Shown: one piece after another, positions 55,018-62,796 of the stretch
Layout of the letters: each line of letters begins with the position of its first letter
Position numbering within the stretch: position 1 is the first letter of the stretch
Source of the DNA: Phaeacidiphilus oryzae TH49
Lineage (GTDB): Bacteria > Actinomycetota > Actinomycetes > Streptomycetales > Streptomycetaceae
Length of the DNA: 64,000 nucleotides
Assembly (NCBI RefSeq): GCF_000744815.1
Contig: NZ_JQMQ01000005.1
Location: forward strand, 3,480,055-3,544,054
Direction of reading: 5' to 3'
Translations under genes and position numbers: made by a program
Notes under the pieces: generated by a model
What the model saw: only the letters and a program-made list of their open reading frames with translations
What the model was told of the DNA's origin: nothing
The model's database searches: none

Positions 55018-56066
55018 CGGTTCCCCTCCTCGTCCGGGGCCGGCGCGCCGGCCGCGACCGGTACGTAGCCCAGCTTCTTGTCCACGACGTTGCGCAGCGG
55101 CCGGCCGGCCCGCCAGCGGGCGAGGTTGTCCGCGAAGACCTCGGCGAGGTCCTCCAGCCAGCTGTCGGTGTCGGCCGACATGTGCGGCGAGACCAGCAGG
55201 TTCGGCGCCGTCCAGAGCGGGCTGCCGGCGTCCAGCGGCTCCTCGCGGAAGACGTCCAGCGCGGCCCCGCCGAGCCGCCCGTCCGCCAGCGCCGCCAGCA
55301 GGTCCTCCTCGACGACCAGCGGGCCGCGGCCGACGTTCAGGAACCGCGCCCCGCGCTTCATCCGGGAGAACGCCGCCGCGTCGAACATCGAGTCGGTCTC
55401 CGCGGTCAGCGGAGCGGCGCAGACCACCCAGTCCGCCTGCCCCAACAGGCCTTCGTCAGACACGAGTTCGTCGAATCCGTGCACCAGGCCGAGCTCCGGG
55501 TCGTCCTCCCGGCGGGTCCGACCCACCAGGTCCGCCCGCAGCCCGAGCGCCCGCAGCGTCCGCAGTACGGCCCGTCCGATCGGCCCGCCGCCGACGACCA
55601 CCGCCCGCGTCCCCGCGACCCGGCCGGTGACCCGGTGCTCCCAGATTCGGTTCCGCTGCCGCTCGTAGGTCCCGGCGAAGTCCTTGGCCAGGGCGATCAC
55701 CCAGCCGGCCACGTACTCCGCGATGGGCTGCTCGAAGACCCCGCGGGAGTTGGTGACCAGCACGTCGGACTCGGTCAGCGCCGGGAACATCAGCCGGTCC
55801 ACCCCGGCGCTCGCGGTGTGCACCCAGCGCGGGCCGCCCTCCTCGGGCCAGGCGGCGGGCAGCGCCTCGGTGCCGAACTCCCAGACCAGCAGCACGTCGG
55901 CGGCCGGGAGCTCGGCGGCGAGCCGCTCCTCGGGGATGCAGACCAGCTCGGCCTCGGCGGCCACCCCGGCCAGCTCCGGCGGCGGTTCGCCGGCGAGTAC
56001 CAGCACCCGCGGGGCCCGGGGCTCGCGCGGAGGGCTGGACGCACGGAGGGATTCGCTCTTCGTCAC
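55014..56066 (-). CDS. D-isomer specific 2-hydroxyacid dehydrogenase
   Basis: 350 aa NAD enzyme of the phosphoglycerate-dehydrogenase/formate-like family. The Rossmann motif VVVGGGPIGRAVLRTLRALG (about residue 160) is followed by NVGRGPLVVEEDLLAAL (about 255) and SPHMSADT with the catalytic His (about 300). It would interconvert a 2-oxo and a 2-hydroxy acid. GTG at 56066 is chosen for AAGGA 5 nt upstream. A longer frame to 56267 crosses the promoter. First gene of the unit that also holds the amidase. Confidence 0.88.
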   Translation of the reverse strand: MTKSESLRASSPPREPRAPRVLVLAGEPPPELAGVAAEAELVCIPEERLAAELPAADVLLVWEFGTEALPAAWPEEGGPRWVHTASAGVDRLMFPALTESDVLVTNSRGVFEQPIAEYVAGWVIALAKDFAGTYERQRNRIWEHRVTGRVAGTRAVVVGGGPIGRAVLRTLRALGLRADLVGRTRREDDPELGLVHGFDELVSDEGLLGQADWVVCAAPLTAETDSMFDAAAFSRMKRGARFLNVGRGPLVVEEDLLAALADGRLGGAALDVFREEPLDAGSPLWTAPNLLVSPHMSADTDSWLEDLAEVFADNLARWRAGRPLRNVVDKKLGYVPVAAGAPAPDEEGNR

Positions 56067-56261
56067 GACGGTCCTTCGGATCGCTCGGCGATTCGCCGAC
56101 AGGAGGTGAGAGGCGGGCGGTGCGAGGTAAGAGGCAACCGGCAGGCAACCGGCGGGCAACACGTGCGGTGCAGACTGGGAGGACAGGCGGCACGACGCTT
56201 CCGGCGGCCGCCTCCCACCAGCCGGTTCACCCGCGTCGACGGGTCGTTGCCGGCAGGGGAT

Positions 56262-56305
56262 TGACACGCTAAGCAGCAGATCTTTACGTTGTCAACAATC
56301 TACAC
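56262..56305. promoter_or_regulatory. Divergent promoter and island operator 2
   Basis: Plus strand: TTGACA (56262-56267), 17 nt, TACGTT (56285-56290). Minus strand: TTGACA (56295-56290) and TAGCGT (56272-56267). Both overlap the operator TTGTCAACAA (56289-56298), so binding there should block or alter both directions. Confidence 0.65.
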
Positions 56306-56435
56306 GGCTCCCCGGTCCGTCCGCAGGGGACGGCCCGGACCGCAGGCACCGCACAACCCACTCGTCATCGTGTCCACCTCTGGCGCGTGGTCCGGGGATT
56401 CGGCCGCGCGCGTGCAGCCACGAAGGGGCCCTGCA

Positions 56436-57380
56436 TTGGACATCACCACCTTCGGCGGCCCGGTACCGCAGCGCGGCATCGGCGTCGTCGCCCCGTTCGA
56501 CTTCGCACTCGACCGGGAGCTCTGGCGGTGGACGCCAGAGGAGGTCTCCCTCCACCTCACCCGCACCCCCTACGTGCCCGTCGAGGTGAGCGTCGACATG
56601 GCCCGCCTGATCAGTGAGCACGAGACACTGCAGTCCGCGGTCACCGCCCTGGACGCGGTCCGGCCCGTGTCCTTCGCCTACGCCTGCACCTCGGGCAGCT
56701 TCGTCGGGGGCATCCCGCACGAGCGCGCGATGTGCTCCTCGATGAGCCGGGCCGGCCGGGACATGCCGGCCGTCACCACCTCCGGCGCCCTGCTGGAGGC
56801 GCTGCTCGAACTGGGGGCCCGCCGGGTGAGCGTGATCACCCCCTACACCGCCTCGCTCACCGACGCGCTGGCGGACTTCCTCGCCGAGGCCGGCGTGGAG
56901 GTGGTCAGCCGCCAGTACATGGGGCTGACCGGGGAGATCTGGAAGGTCGGCTACCGCAACGTGGTGGACCTGGCCCGCACCGCGGACCTGTCCGAGGCCG
57001 ACTGCCTCTTCATCAGCTGCACCAACCTCGCCACCTACGACGTGATCCCGCAGCTGGAGGCCGAGCTGCGGATCCCGGTGATCTCGGCCAACCAGGTCAC
57101 CATGTGGGCCGCGCTGCGGCACATCGGCCTGCGGGCCACCGGCGACTACCAGTCGCTGATCGACCAGGCGGCCCGCGAGGCCCTCGGCCCGTACCTCCGC
57201 AACAGGTCCCTGCCGCTGCCGCCCGCCGAGCCCCTGCCCTCGGCCGAGCCGCTGCCGCCCGCCGAGCCGCTGCCCGCCACCGGCCCGGCGCCGTGCGAGC
57301 CAACCCTTCCGGACCCCCCTCCGGCCGGCCAGCCGGAGGATCCGGGTCCGGCATCGGAACCCAACTGGCCCGAGCACTAA
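56436..57380 (+). CDS. Asp/Glu racemase superfamily, maleate cis-trans isomerase-like enzyme 1
   Basis: 314 aa from TTG 56436 (SD GAAGGGG, 7 nt upstream). The earlier frame begins inside the operator and is unlikely. Two catalytic Cys motifs are present: YACTSGSFVGG (about residue 88) and FISCTNLATYD (about 195). Both Cys of maleate isomerase/Asp racemase type are retained. ISANQVTMWAALRHIGL closes the domain. A Pro-rich tail (PLPPAEPLPS repeats, about 250-314) is unusual. A maleate-, racemate- or malonate-like substrate is possible. Confidence 0.82.
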   Translation: MDITTFGGPVPQRGIGVVAPFDFALDRELWRWTPEEVSLHLTRTPYVPVEVSVDMARLISEHETLQSAVTALDAVRPVSFAYACTSGSFVGGIPHERAMCSSMSRAGRDMPAVTTSGALLEALLELGARRVSVITPYTASLTDALADFLAEAGVEVVSRQYMGLTGEIWKVGYRNVVDLARTADLSEADCLFISCTNLATYDVIPQLEAELRIPVISANQVTMWAALRHIGLRATGDYQSLIDQAAREALGPYLRNRSLPLPPAEPLPSAEPLPPAEPLPATGPAPCEPTLPDPPPAGQPEDPGPASEPNWPEH

Positions 57381-57421
57381 GCCGGTTGACCAGCGCCCAG
57401 GGGGTTCCCCGGGCGCCTTCC

Positions 57422-57463
57422 GATGTCAACAATCTGCACTTGCCGGGCTTTCGCCGCTAGAAT
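57422..57463. promoter_or_regulatory. Island operator 3 and promoter of the second isomerase-like gene
   Basis: ATGTCAACAATCTGCAC (57423-57439) matches sites 1 and 2 apart from one base. TAGAAT (57458-57463) is a good -10 25 nt before the ATG, and the operator reaches into the -35 position. Confidence 0.65.
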
Positions 57464-57487
57464 GCCCGCACGAAAGGACCACTCAGC

Positions 57488-58258
57488 ATGAGCGACATGG
57501 CGGCCCGCGTCGGCTTCCTCTACCCCGGCCACTCCGCCGAGGACGACTACCCCCGGCTGGAGGCCATGATCGGCGGCGGGGTGCGGCTGACCCTCGTCCA
57601 CACCGACATCGGCACCGACGCCCACCGGCCCGACGAGCTGCTCGAGATGGGCGCCACCCACCGTCTCAAGGCCGCCCTCGGCGAGCTTCTCCGGCAGCCG
57701 CAGGACGCCGTCGTCTGGGCCTGCACCAGCGCCAGCTTCATCTACGGCCCGGAGGGCGCCCGCCGCCAGGTCGAGGAGCTGGCCGAGGCCGCCGGGCTGC
57801 CCGTCGAGCGGGTCTCCTCCACCTCCTTCGCCTTCACCGGCGCCGTCCGGGCGCTCGGCGTACGGCGGCTGGCGATCGCCGCCACCTACCCCGAGGACGT
57901 GGCCGGCTACTTCGTCCGCTTCCTGGAGGCGGCCGGCTCCCAGGTGGTCCAGGTCTCCGGGCGCGGGATCATCACCGCCGCCGAGGTCGGCACCCTGGGC
58001 CGCGACGAGGTGCTGGAGCTGGCCCGGTCCAACGACCACCCGGACGCCGAGGCGATCCTCCTCCCGGACACCGCGCTGCACAGCGCGGCCTGGCTGGACG
58101 AGCTGGAGGAGGCCGTCGGCAAGCCGGTGCTGACCGCCAACCAGGTCACCGCCTGGGAGGGCCTGCGGCTTGCCGGGGACGCCGCCCCGCGCCCCGGCCT
58201 CGGCTCGCTCTTCCGGCGCTCCCGAACCCCCGATCACCCCACCCATGCGGCCGTGTGA
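57488..58258 (+). CDS. Asp/Glu racemase superfamily, maleate isomerase-like enzyme 2 (second Cys missing)
   Basis: 256 aa. It keeps the first catalytic-Cys motif (WACTSASFIYG, about residue 78) but has ILLPDTALHS where the paralogue has FISCTNLAT, so Asp replaces the second Cys. Its C-terminal LTANQVTAWEGLRLAG matches the family. The upstream gene shares the fold. One-Cys members of the superfamily can be decarboxylases (arylmalonate decarboxylase), so the activity may have changed. AAAGGA precedes the ATG. Confidence 0.82.
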   Translation: MSDMAARVGFLYPGHSAEDDYPRLEAMIGGGVRLTLVHTDIGTDAHRPDELLEMGATHRLKAALGELLRQPQDAVVWACTSASFIYGPEGARRQVEELAEAAGLPVERVSSTSFAFTGAVRALGVRRLAIAATYPEDVAGYFVRFLEAAGSQVVQVSGRGIITAAEVGTLGRDEVLELARSNDHPDAEAILLPDTALHSAAWLDELEEAVGKPVLTANQVTAWEGLRLAGDAAPRPGLGSLFRRSRTPDHPTHAAV

Positions 58259-58294
58259 GCCACGGCCGCAGCCACTCGAGGAATCGAACTGAAT

Positions 58295-58996
58295 ATGGCC
58301 ACTGCGAAAGCCCTGCGACCGGTCAAGCGGGAACCCGCGTCGACCATCATCGCCGCCCAGCTCACCGAAGCGATCATGGACGGCACCCTCGCCCCCGGCA
58401 CCCAGCTGGGCGAGGCCGAGCTGGCCGGCCAGCTCGGCGTCAGCCGCGGCCCGCTCCGCGAGGCCCTGCAGCGCCTGGTGCAGCAGGGCATCGCGGTCAG
58501 CGCCCCGCACCGCGGCGTCTTCGTGACGACGCTGGACGAGGACGACGTCCGGGACATCTACCTCGCCCGCACCGCCATGGAGTCCGCCGCCTGCCGGCTG
58601 GTGCTCCAGCGGGACCCGCAGCGGACGGCGGACCGGCTGGCCAAGGTGCACCGCACCATGGCGGCGGCGGCCCGCCGCGGCAACCTCACCGCGATCGGCA
58701 CCGCGGACACCGAGTTCCACCAGGTCCTGGTCGAGGAGTCGGGCAGCCCCCGGCTCCGGCGGATCTGCGAGACCCTCTTCGTCGAGACCAGGATGTGCCT
58801 TTCCGCACTCACCGGCGAGCACCCCGACCCGGACGCCCTGGTGGAGGAGCACGCGGCGCTCATCGAGGCGCTGCGCGAGGAGGACGAGCCGCGCCTCCTC
58901 GCCCTGATCGAGGAGCACATGCAGGACGCCGTGCGCCGCCTCACACCCCCGTCGCTTGACGAGATCGCGGAGACCCCGGCCGCCGCCGGCGGCTGA
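58295..58996 (+). CDS. GntR/FCD family transcriptional regulator of the island
   Basis: 233 aa. The winged helix (about residues 15-80; LAGQLGVSRGPLREALQRLVQQGI) and FCD domain (about 90-220; FHQVLVEESGS, EEHAALIEAL) are typical of the FadR/VanR group, which bind TNGTNNNACNA-like sites. TTGTCAACAA in three island promoters fits that shape. Only a 36-nt gap follows the second isomerase, so it is cotranscribed from site 3 and probably feedback-regulated. The ligand is probably a pathway acid. Confidence 0.9.
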   Translation: MATAKALRPVKREPASTIIAAQLTEAIMDGTLAPGTQLGEAELAGQLGVSRGPLREALQRLVQQGIAVSAPHRGVFVTTLDEDDVRDIYLARTAMESAACRLVLQRDPQRTADRLAKVHRTMAAAARRGNLTAIGTADTEFHQVLVEESGSPRLRRICETLFVETRMCLSALTGEHPDPDALVEEHAALIEALREEDEPRLLALIEEHMQDAVRRLTPPSLDEIAETPAAAGG

Positions 58997-59058
58997 CCCC
59001 CGCCCGCGCCCGGGGCCGCCCGCGCCCCTGGGCGCACGGTGCCGGCGAGAGCACACGA

Positions 59059-59096
59059 AAGAGCCCCTTCCCGGAGATCTCCGGGAAGGGGCTCTT
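59059..59096. terminator. Strong terminator hairpin downstream of the GntR gene
   Basis: AAGAGCCCCTTCCCGGAGA pairs perfectly with TCTCCGGGAAGGGGCTCTT. It separates the island's last gene from tRNA-Leu on the opposite strand, so it probably terminates both. Confidence 0.85.
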
Positions 59097-59104
59097 CCAC
59101 TGTG

Positions 59105-59188
59105 TGCGCGAGGGGGGAGTTGAACCCCCACGCCCTTTCGGGCACTGGAACCTGAATCCAGCGCGTCTGCCTATTCCGCCACCCGCGC
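59105..59188 (-). tRNA. tRNA-Leu (anticodon CAG)
   Basis: 84 nt on the minus strand. Acceptor GCGCGGG pairs with CTCGCGC (one G-U). The D-arm holds GGCGGAATAGGCAGACGC. The anticodon stem CTGGA/TCCAG encloses TTCAGGT, giving anticodon CAG. A long class II variable arm (GTGCCCGAAAGGGCGT) and the T-arm GGGGGTTCAACTCCCCC follow. The CCA tail is not encoded. Confidence 0.95.
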
Positions 59189-59204
59189 ATTGGGTGTGCC
59201 GTCG

Positions 59205-59234
59205 ATGCTACCGAACTCCTCGGCCGAGGTTCAA
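59205..59234 (-). promoter_or_regulatory. Promoter of tRNA-Leu
   Basis: Reading the minus strand, TTGAAC (59234-59229), 18 nt, then TAGCAT (59210-59205), 16 nt before the tRNA 5' end. Confidence 0.6.
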
Positions 59235-59285
59235 ACCCGATCCCGACCAGGTTCTCCGCCCCGGCTCCGCTCTCCGGCGGCGCCT

Positions 59286-59314
59286 TCCGACGTGGAAAAC
59301 ATTAGCACGTCGGA
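59286..59314. other. Hairpin in the tRNA-fhaA intergenic region
   Basis: TCCGACGTG and CACGTCGGA form a 9-bp stem with an 11-nt A-rich loop within the 564-nt gap 59189-59752. The rest of the gap is presumably the fhaA promoter region. No other RNA or gene is evident. ATG 59753 has AAGGGGG upstream. Confidence 0.45.
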
Positions 59315-59752
59315 GGGGGTGCCCCGGACCACCCCGGACCACCCCGACCCTTACCACCAGGGCGCCGCCGGGCCCGGTCGCGGCACACCCGATGGACGAA
59401 GCCGAACGGGTGGATCGGCTCAGGTCCCCCGGATGACCATGGCCGCGCGGGGGTAACCGTGGACTGCGGACCCGGGCCCCCTCACCAACTTCCGCCGGAC
59501 GGTGGCATGCTGCCGTTAGCCACCGGTGCCGAACCGTGGCCGCGGTGTGCAGCAGTTGTGTTCCGCGCCACAGGGGACCGGTGCTCGATCGCCCTCCGGA
59601 CGGGGAACCGCACAGTTGCCCGCCGCGTGGATACGATCAGTAAGCACGACAGCAGTACCGGGTGGCGACGTCCCCGACCGAGCCCACCCGGCATGCCGGA
59701 AGCTGCACACGAAGAGCAGGCCGATGGAACACGCAACGGAAGGGGGTGCCCC

Positions 59753-60696
59753 ATGGGAGTCCTGAAGAAGTTCGAACAGCGACTCGAGGGTCTTGTGAAC
59801 GGCACCTTCGCCAAGGTGTTCAAGTCCGAGGTCCAGCCGGTGGAGATCGCCGGGGCGCTGCAGCGCGAGTGCGACAACAACGCCTCGATCTGGAACCGGG
59901 ACCGCACCGTCGTCCCCAACGACTTCATCGTCGAGCTCAGCCCGCACGACCACGACCGGCTGAGCCCGTACGCGCACCAGCTGGGCACCGAGCTCGCCGG
60001 GATGGTCCGGGAGTACGCCCAGGCCCAGCGCTACTCCTTCATGGGGCCGCTGCAGGTGCACCTGGAGCGGGCCGAGGACCTCGACACCGGGCTCTACCGG
60101 GTGCGCAGCCGCACCCTGGCGGCGGGCGAGGCGCAGGGCCAGCAGCCCCCGGGCTCCTACCAGCAGCCCCCGCAGCCGGGCGGCTACGGCTACCCGCCGC
60201 CCGGCGGCTACGGCCAGGGCCCGCCCGCCCCGCGCCTGCGCCGGGCTACGGTCCGCCCCCGGGCCAGCAGCCCCCCATGCCCTCCGCCCCGCCGCCCGTC
60301 CCCGGCTACTCGCCGACCATCGGCGGGAACGAGCCGAGCCCGGCGGCCGCCCAGCCCGGCGGCCAGGGCGTGCCCGGCGGCTACGGTTCGCCGGCGCCCA
60401 CGGGCGCGGGGCAGCCGGGCCGCAACTGGCTGGAGATCAACGGCAGCCGGCACCAGATGACCGGCGCGCCCGTGGTCCTGGGCCGGAGCACCGAGGCCGA
60501 CATCCGGATCGACGACCCCGGTGTCTCCCGCAAGCACGCCGAGATCAGGCCCGGAAATCCGCCGATGGTGCTCGATCTGGGCTCCACCAACGGCATCGTG
60601 GTGGACGGACAGCACACCCAGCGCGCTACGCTCCGCGACGGCTCACGGATCGTCGTGGGCAGTACCACCATCGTCTACCGGCAAGCCGAAGGGTGA
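59753..60696 (+). CDS. fhaA: FhaA-like protein: DUF3662 domain, disordered linker, FHA domain (apparent frameshift)
   Basis: Part of the Ser/Thr-kinase cell-wall operon. Residues about 1-120 (MGVLKKFEQRLEGLVNGTFAK) form DUF3662. A Gly/Pro/Gln linker follows. Near 60231 the frame changes: the upstream frame reads GQGPPAPRLRRAT, but the FHA domain (GAPVVLGRSTEADIRIDDPGVSRKHAEI in parts, LGSTNGIVVDG) is one base over, stopping at 60696. Adding one C to the C4 run 60228-60231 gives GQGPPAPAPAPGYGPPPG and restores the protein. The FHA domain binds phospho-Thr on kinases. ATG at 59753 has AAGGGGG upstream. Confidence 0.85.
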
Positions 60697-60706
60697 CGCG
60701 GCCCAC

Positions 60707-61225
60707 ATGTCAGAGCTGACCCTGACGGTCATGCGGCTGGGATTCCTCGCCGTTCTGTGGCTGTTCGTGATTGTCGCCGTGCAGGTGATCCGCAGCGACC
60801 TGTTCGGCACCCGGGTCACCCAGCGGGTGGCCAGGCGGCCCGCCGCGGCCGCCGCCGGCCGGCAGCAGCCGCCGGCCCAGCGCGGCGGGCAGCGCGCCGC
60901 CGGCCGCAAGGAGAACCGGCAGCGCCGGGGGGTGCCCACCCAGCTGGTGATCGTCCAGGGCTCGCTGGCCGGCACCACGGTCGCCCTCCAGGGCCAGACG
61001 ATCACGCTCGGCCGGGCGCACGATTCCACAATCGTGCTGGACGACGACTACGCGTCCTCCAGGCATGCCAGGATCTATCCGGACCGCGACGGTCAGTGGA
61101 TCGTCGAGGACCTGAACTCGACCAACGGCACCTACCTGGACAAGACTCGGCTCACCACGCCGACGCCGATCCAGCCGGGCATGCCCATCCGAATCGGCAG
61201 GACCGTCATCGAGCTGCGGAAGTAG
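60707..61225 (+). CDS. fhaB: FhaB/FipA-like membrane FHA protein
   Basis: 172 aa. One N-terminal membrane helix (about residues 5-27, TVMRLGFLAVLWLFVIVAVQV) then a linker with basic residues and a C-terminal FHA domain (about 95-165; GRAHDSTIVLDDDYASSRHARI in parts, LNSTNGTYLD). In actinomycetes FhaB recruits kinases and phosphatase to the division site. It starts 10 nt after fhaA. Confidence 0.92.
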   Translation: MSELTLTVMRLGFLAVLWLFVIVAVQVIRSDLFGTRVTQRVARRPAAAAAGRQQPPAQRGGQRAAGRKENRQRRGVPTQLVIVQGSLAGTTVALQGQTITLGRAHDSTIVLDDDYASSRHARIYPDRDGQWIVEDLNSTNGTYLDKTRLTTPTPIQPGMPIRIGRTVIELRK

Positions 61226-61293
61226 TAGCGCATGAGGGATCGGATTCAGCCCGCCCGCGGGACGGCCGCACACCCGAAGGGGGACGGCACCGC

Positions 61294-62784
61294 ATGAGCC
61301 TCGTGCTGCGCTTCGCCGCAGGATCGCACAAGGGGATGATCCGGGAGGGGAACGAGGACTCCGGGTACGCGGGCCCGCGGCTGCTCGCCGTCGCCGACGG
61401 CATGGGCGGTGCGGCGGCCGGCGAGGTCGCCTCCTCCGAGGTGCTGACCACGATGGTCTCCCTGGACGAGGACGTCCCCGGCACCGACGTGCTGACCGCC
61501 CTCGGCCAGGCCGTCGACCGGGCCAACGACCGGCTGCGGGAGCTGATCGAGGAGGACCCGCAGCTGGAGGGGATGGGCACCACCCTCACCGCGCTGCTCT
61601 GGACCGGCCAGCGGCTCGGCATGGTCCACATCGGCGACTCGCGCGCCTACCTGCTGAGGGACGGCGTCCTCAACCAGATCACCCAGGACCACACCTGGGT
61701 GCAGCGGCTGGTGGACGAGGGCCGGATCACCGAGGAGGAGGCCTCCACCCACCCGCAGCGCTCCCTGCTGATGCGCGCCCTGGGCACCGCGGAACGCGTC
61801 GAGCCCGACCTGTCGATCCGGGAGGTCCGGGCCGGCGACCGGTACCTCCTCTGCTCCGACGGGCTCTCCGGGGTGGTCTCCCACCAGACCCTCGAAGAGA
61901 CCCTGGGCAGCTACTACTCCCCGCAGCAGACCGTGCAGGAGCTGATCCAGCTCGCCCTGCGCGGCGGCGGCCCCGACAACATCACCTGCGTGATCGCCGA
62001 CGTCCTGGACGTGGGCGGCCCGGACACCACCCTGGCCGGCCAGCTGAACGACACCCCGGTGGTGGTCGGCGCGGTCTCCGAGAACGCCGCCAACCCGGCG
62101 GGCGGCCCCTGGGGCGGCCACCACACGCTGCCCAACACCCCGGCCGCCCGGGCCGCGGGCCTGGGCCGGAGCGGCTCCCCCGACCCCTCGGGCCAGGCCG
62201 AGACCGGCTACGACGGGTACGACGGCCTGGACGAGGACGAGCCGTACGGCAGGCCGCGGCGCCGCCGCCGCGGCCTGAAGGCCGGACTGATCACCCTGGC
62301 CGTGCTGGTGGTGCTGGCCGGCGGCGGCTGGGCGGGCTACCAGTGGACCCAGAGCCAGTACTACGTGGGCGCGGACGGCGACCACGTGGCGGTCTTCCGC
62401 GGGGTCAACCAGAGCCTGGCGGGGATCGACCTCTCCTCGATCTACCAGGACTACCCGGGGATCCAGCTCAAGTACCTGCCGTCCTTCCAGCAGACCCAGG
62501 TCGACGGCACCATCAGCGTCTCCAGCCTGAGCGACGCCCAGTCCAAGGTGGCCTCGCTGCAGGACCAGGCGACCGTCTGCAAGACCGTGGCGACGACCGG
62601 GAAGCCGTCCTCCCGCACCTCCTCCGAGTCGGCCAGGCCCACCCCCTCCGCGGGTGCGAGCAGCAGCGCGAAGCCCGGCGCCCCGCGCCCGACGGCGAGC
62701 GCCTCGCCGTCCGCCACGCCCAGCCTCACCCAGCAGCAGCGCCAGCTCGCGGGGCAGTGCGACACCGCCTCCGGCACGCCCTAG
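61294..62784 (+). CDS. pstP: PP2C-type Ser/Thr phosphatase (PstP)
   Basis: 496 aa. The PP2C domain (about residues 6-235) has the metal-binding motifs GNEDSGYAG, ADGMGGAAAGE, GDSRAYLLRDG, LCSDGLSGV and GGPDNITCVIAD. A linker, one membrane helix (about 330-350) and an external Ser/Ala/Pro domain follow. It counteracts the Ser/Thr kinases of the operon and of the pair at 11-15 kb. fhaB and pstP are on the same strand with a 68-nt gap. Confidence 0.93.
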   Translation: MSLVLRFAAGSHKGMIREGNEDSGYAGPRLLAVADGMGGAAAGEVASSEVLTTMVSLDEDVPGTDVLTALGQAVDRANDRLRELIEEDPQLEGMGTTLTALLWTGQRLGMVHIGDSRAYLLRDGVLNQITQDHTWVQRLVDEGRITEEEASTHPQRSLLMRALGTAERVEPDLSIREVRAGDRYLLCSDGLSGVVSHQTLEETLGSYYSPQQTVQELIQLALRGGGPDNITCVIADVLDVGGPDTTLAGQLNDTPVVVGAVSENAANPAGGPWGGHHTLPNTPAARAAGLGRSGSPDPSGQAETGYDGYDGLDEDEPYGRPRRRRRGLKAGLITLAVLVVLAGGGWAGYQWTQSQYYVGADGDHVAVFRGVNQSLAGIDLSSIYQDYPGIQLKYLPSFQQTQVDGTISVSSLSDAQSKVASLQDQATVCKTVATTGKPSSRTSSESARPTPSAGASSSAKPGAPRPTASASPSATPSLTQQQRQLAGQCDTASGTP

Positions 62785-62796
62785 GGCGGCGCCGAG

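Noticed and set aside
59105-59188. tRNA-Leu as an integration site
   Set aside because: No integrase, direct att repeat or foreign-looking DNA lies beside it.
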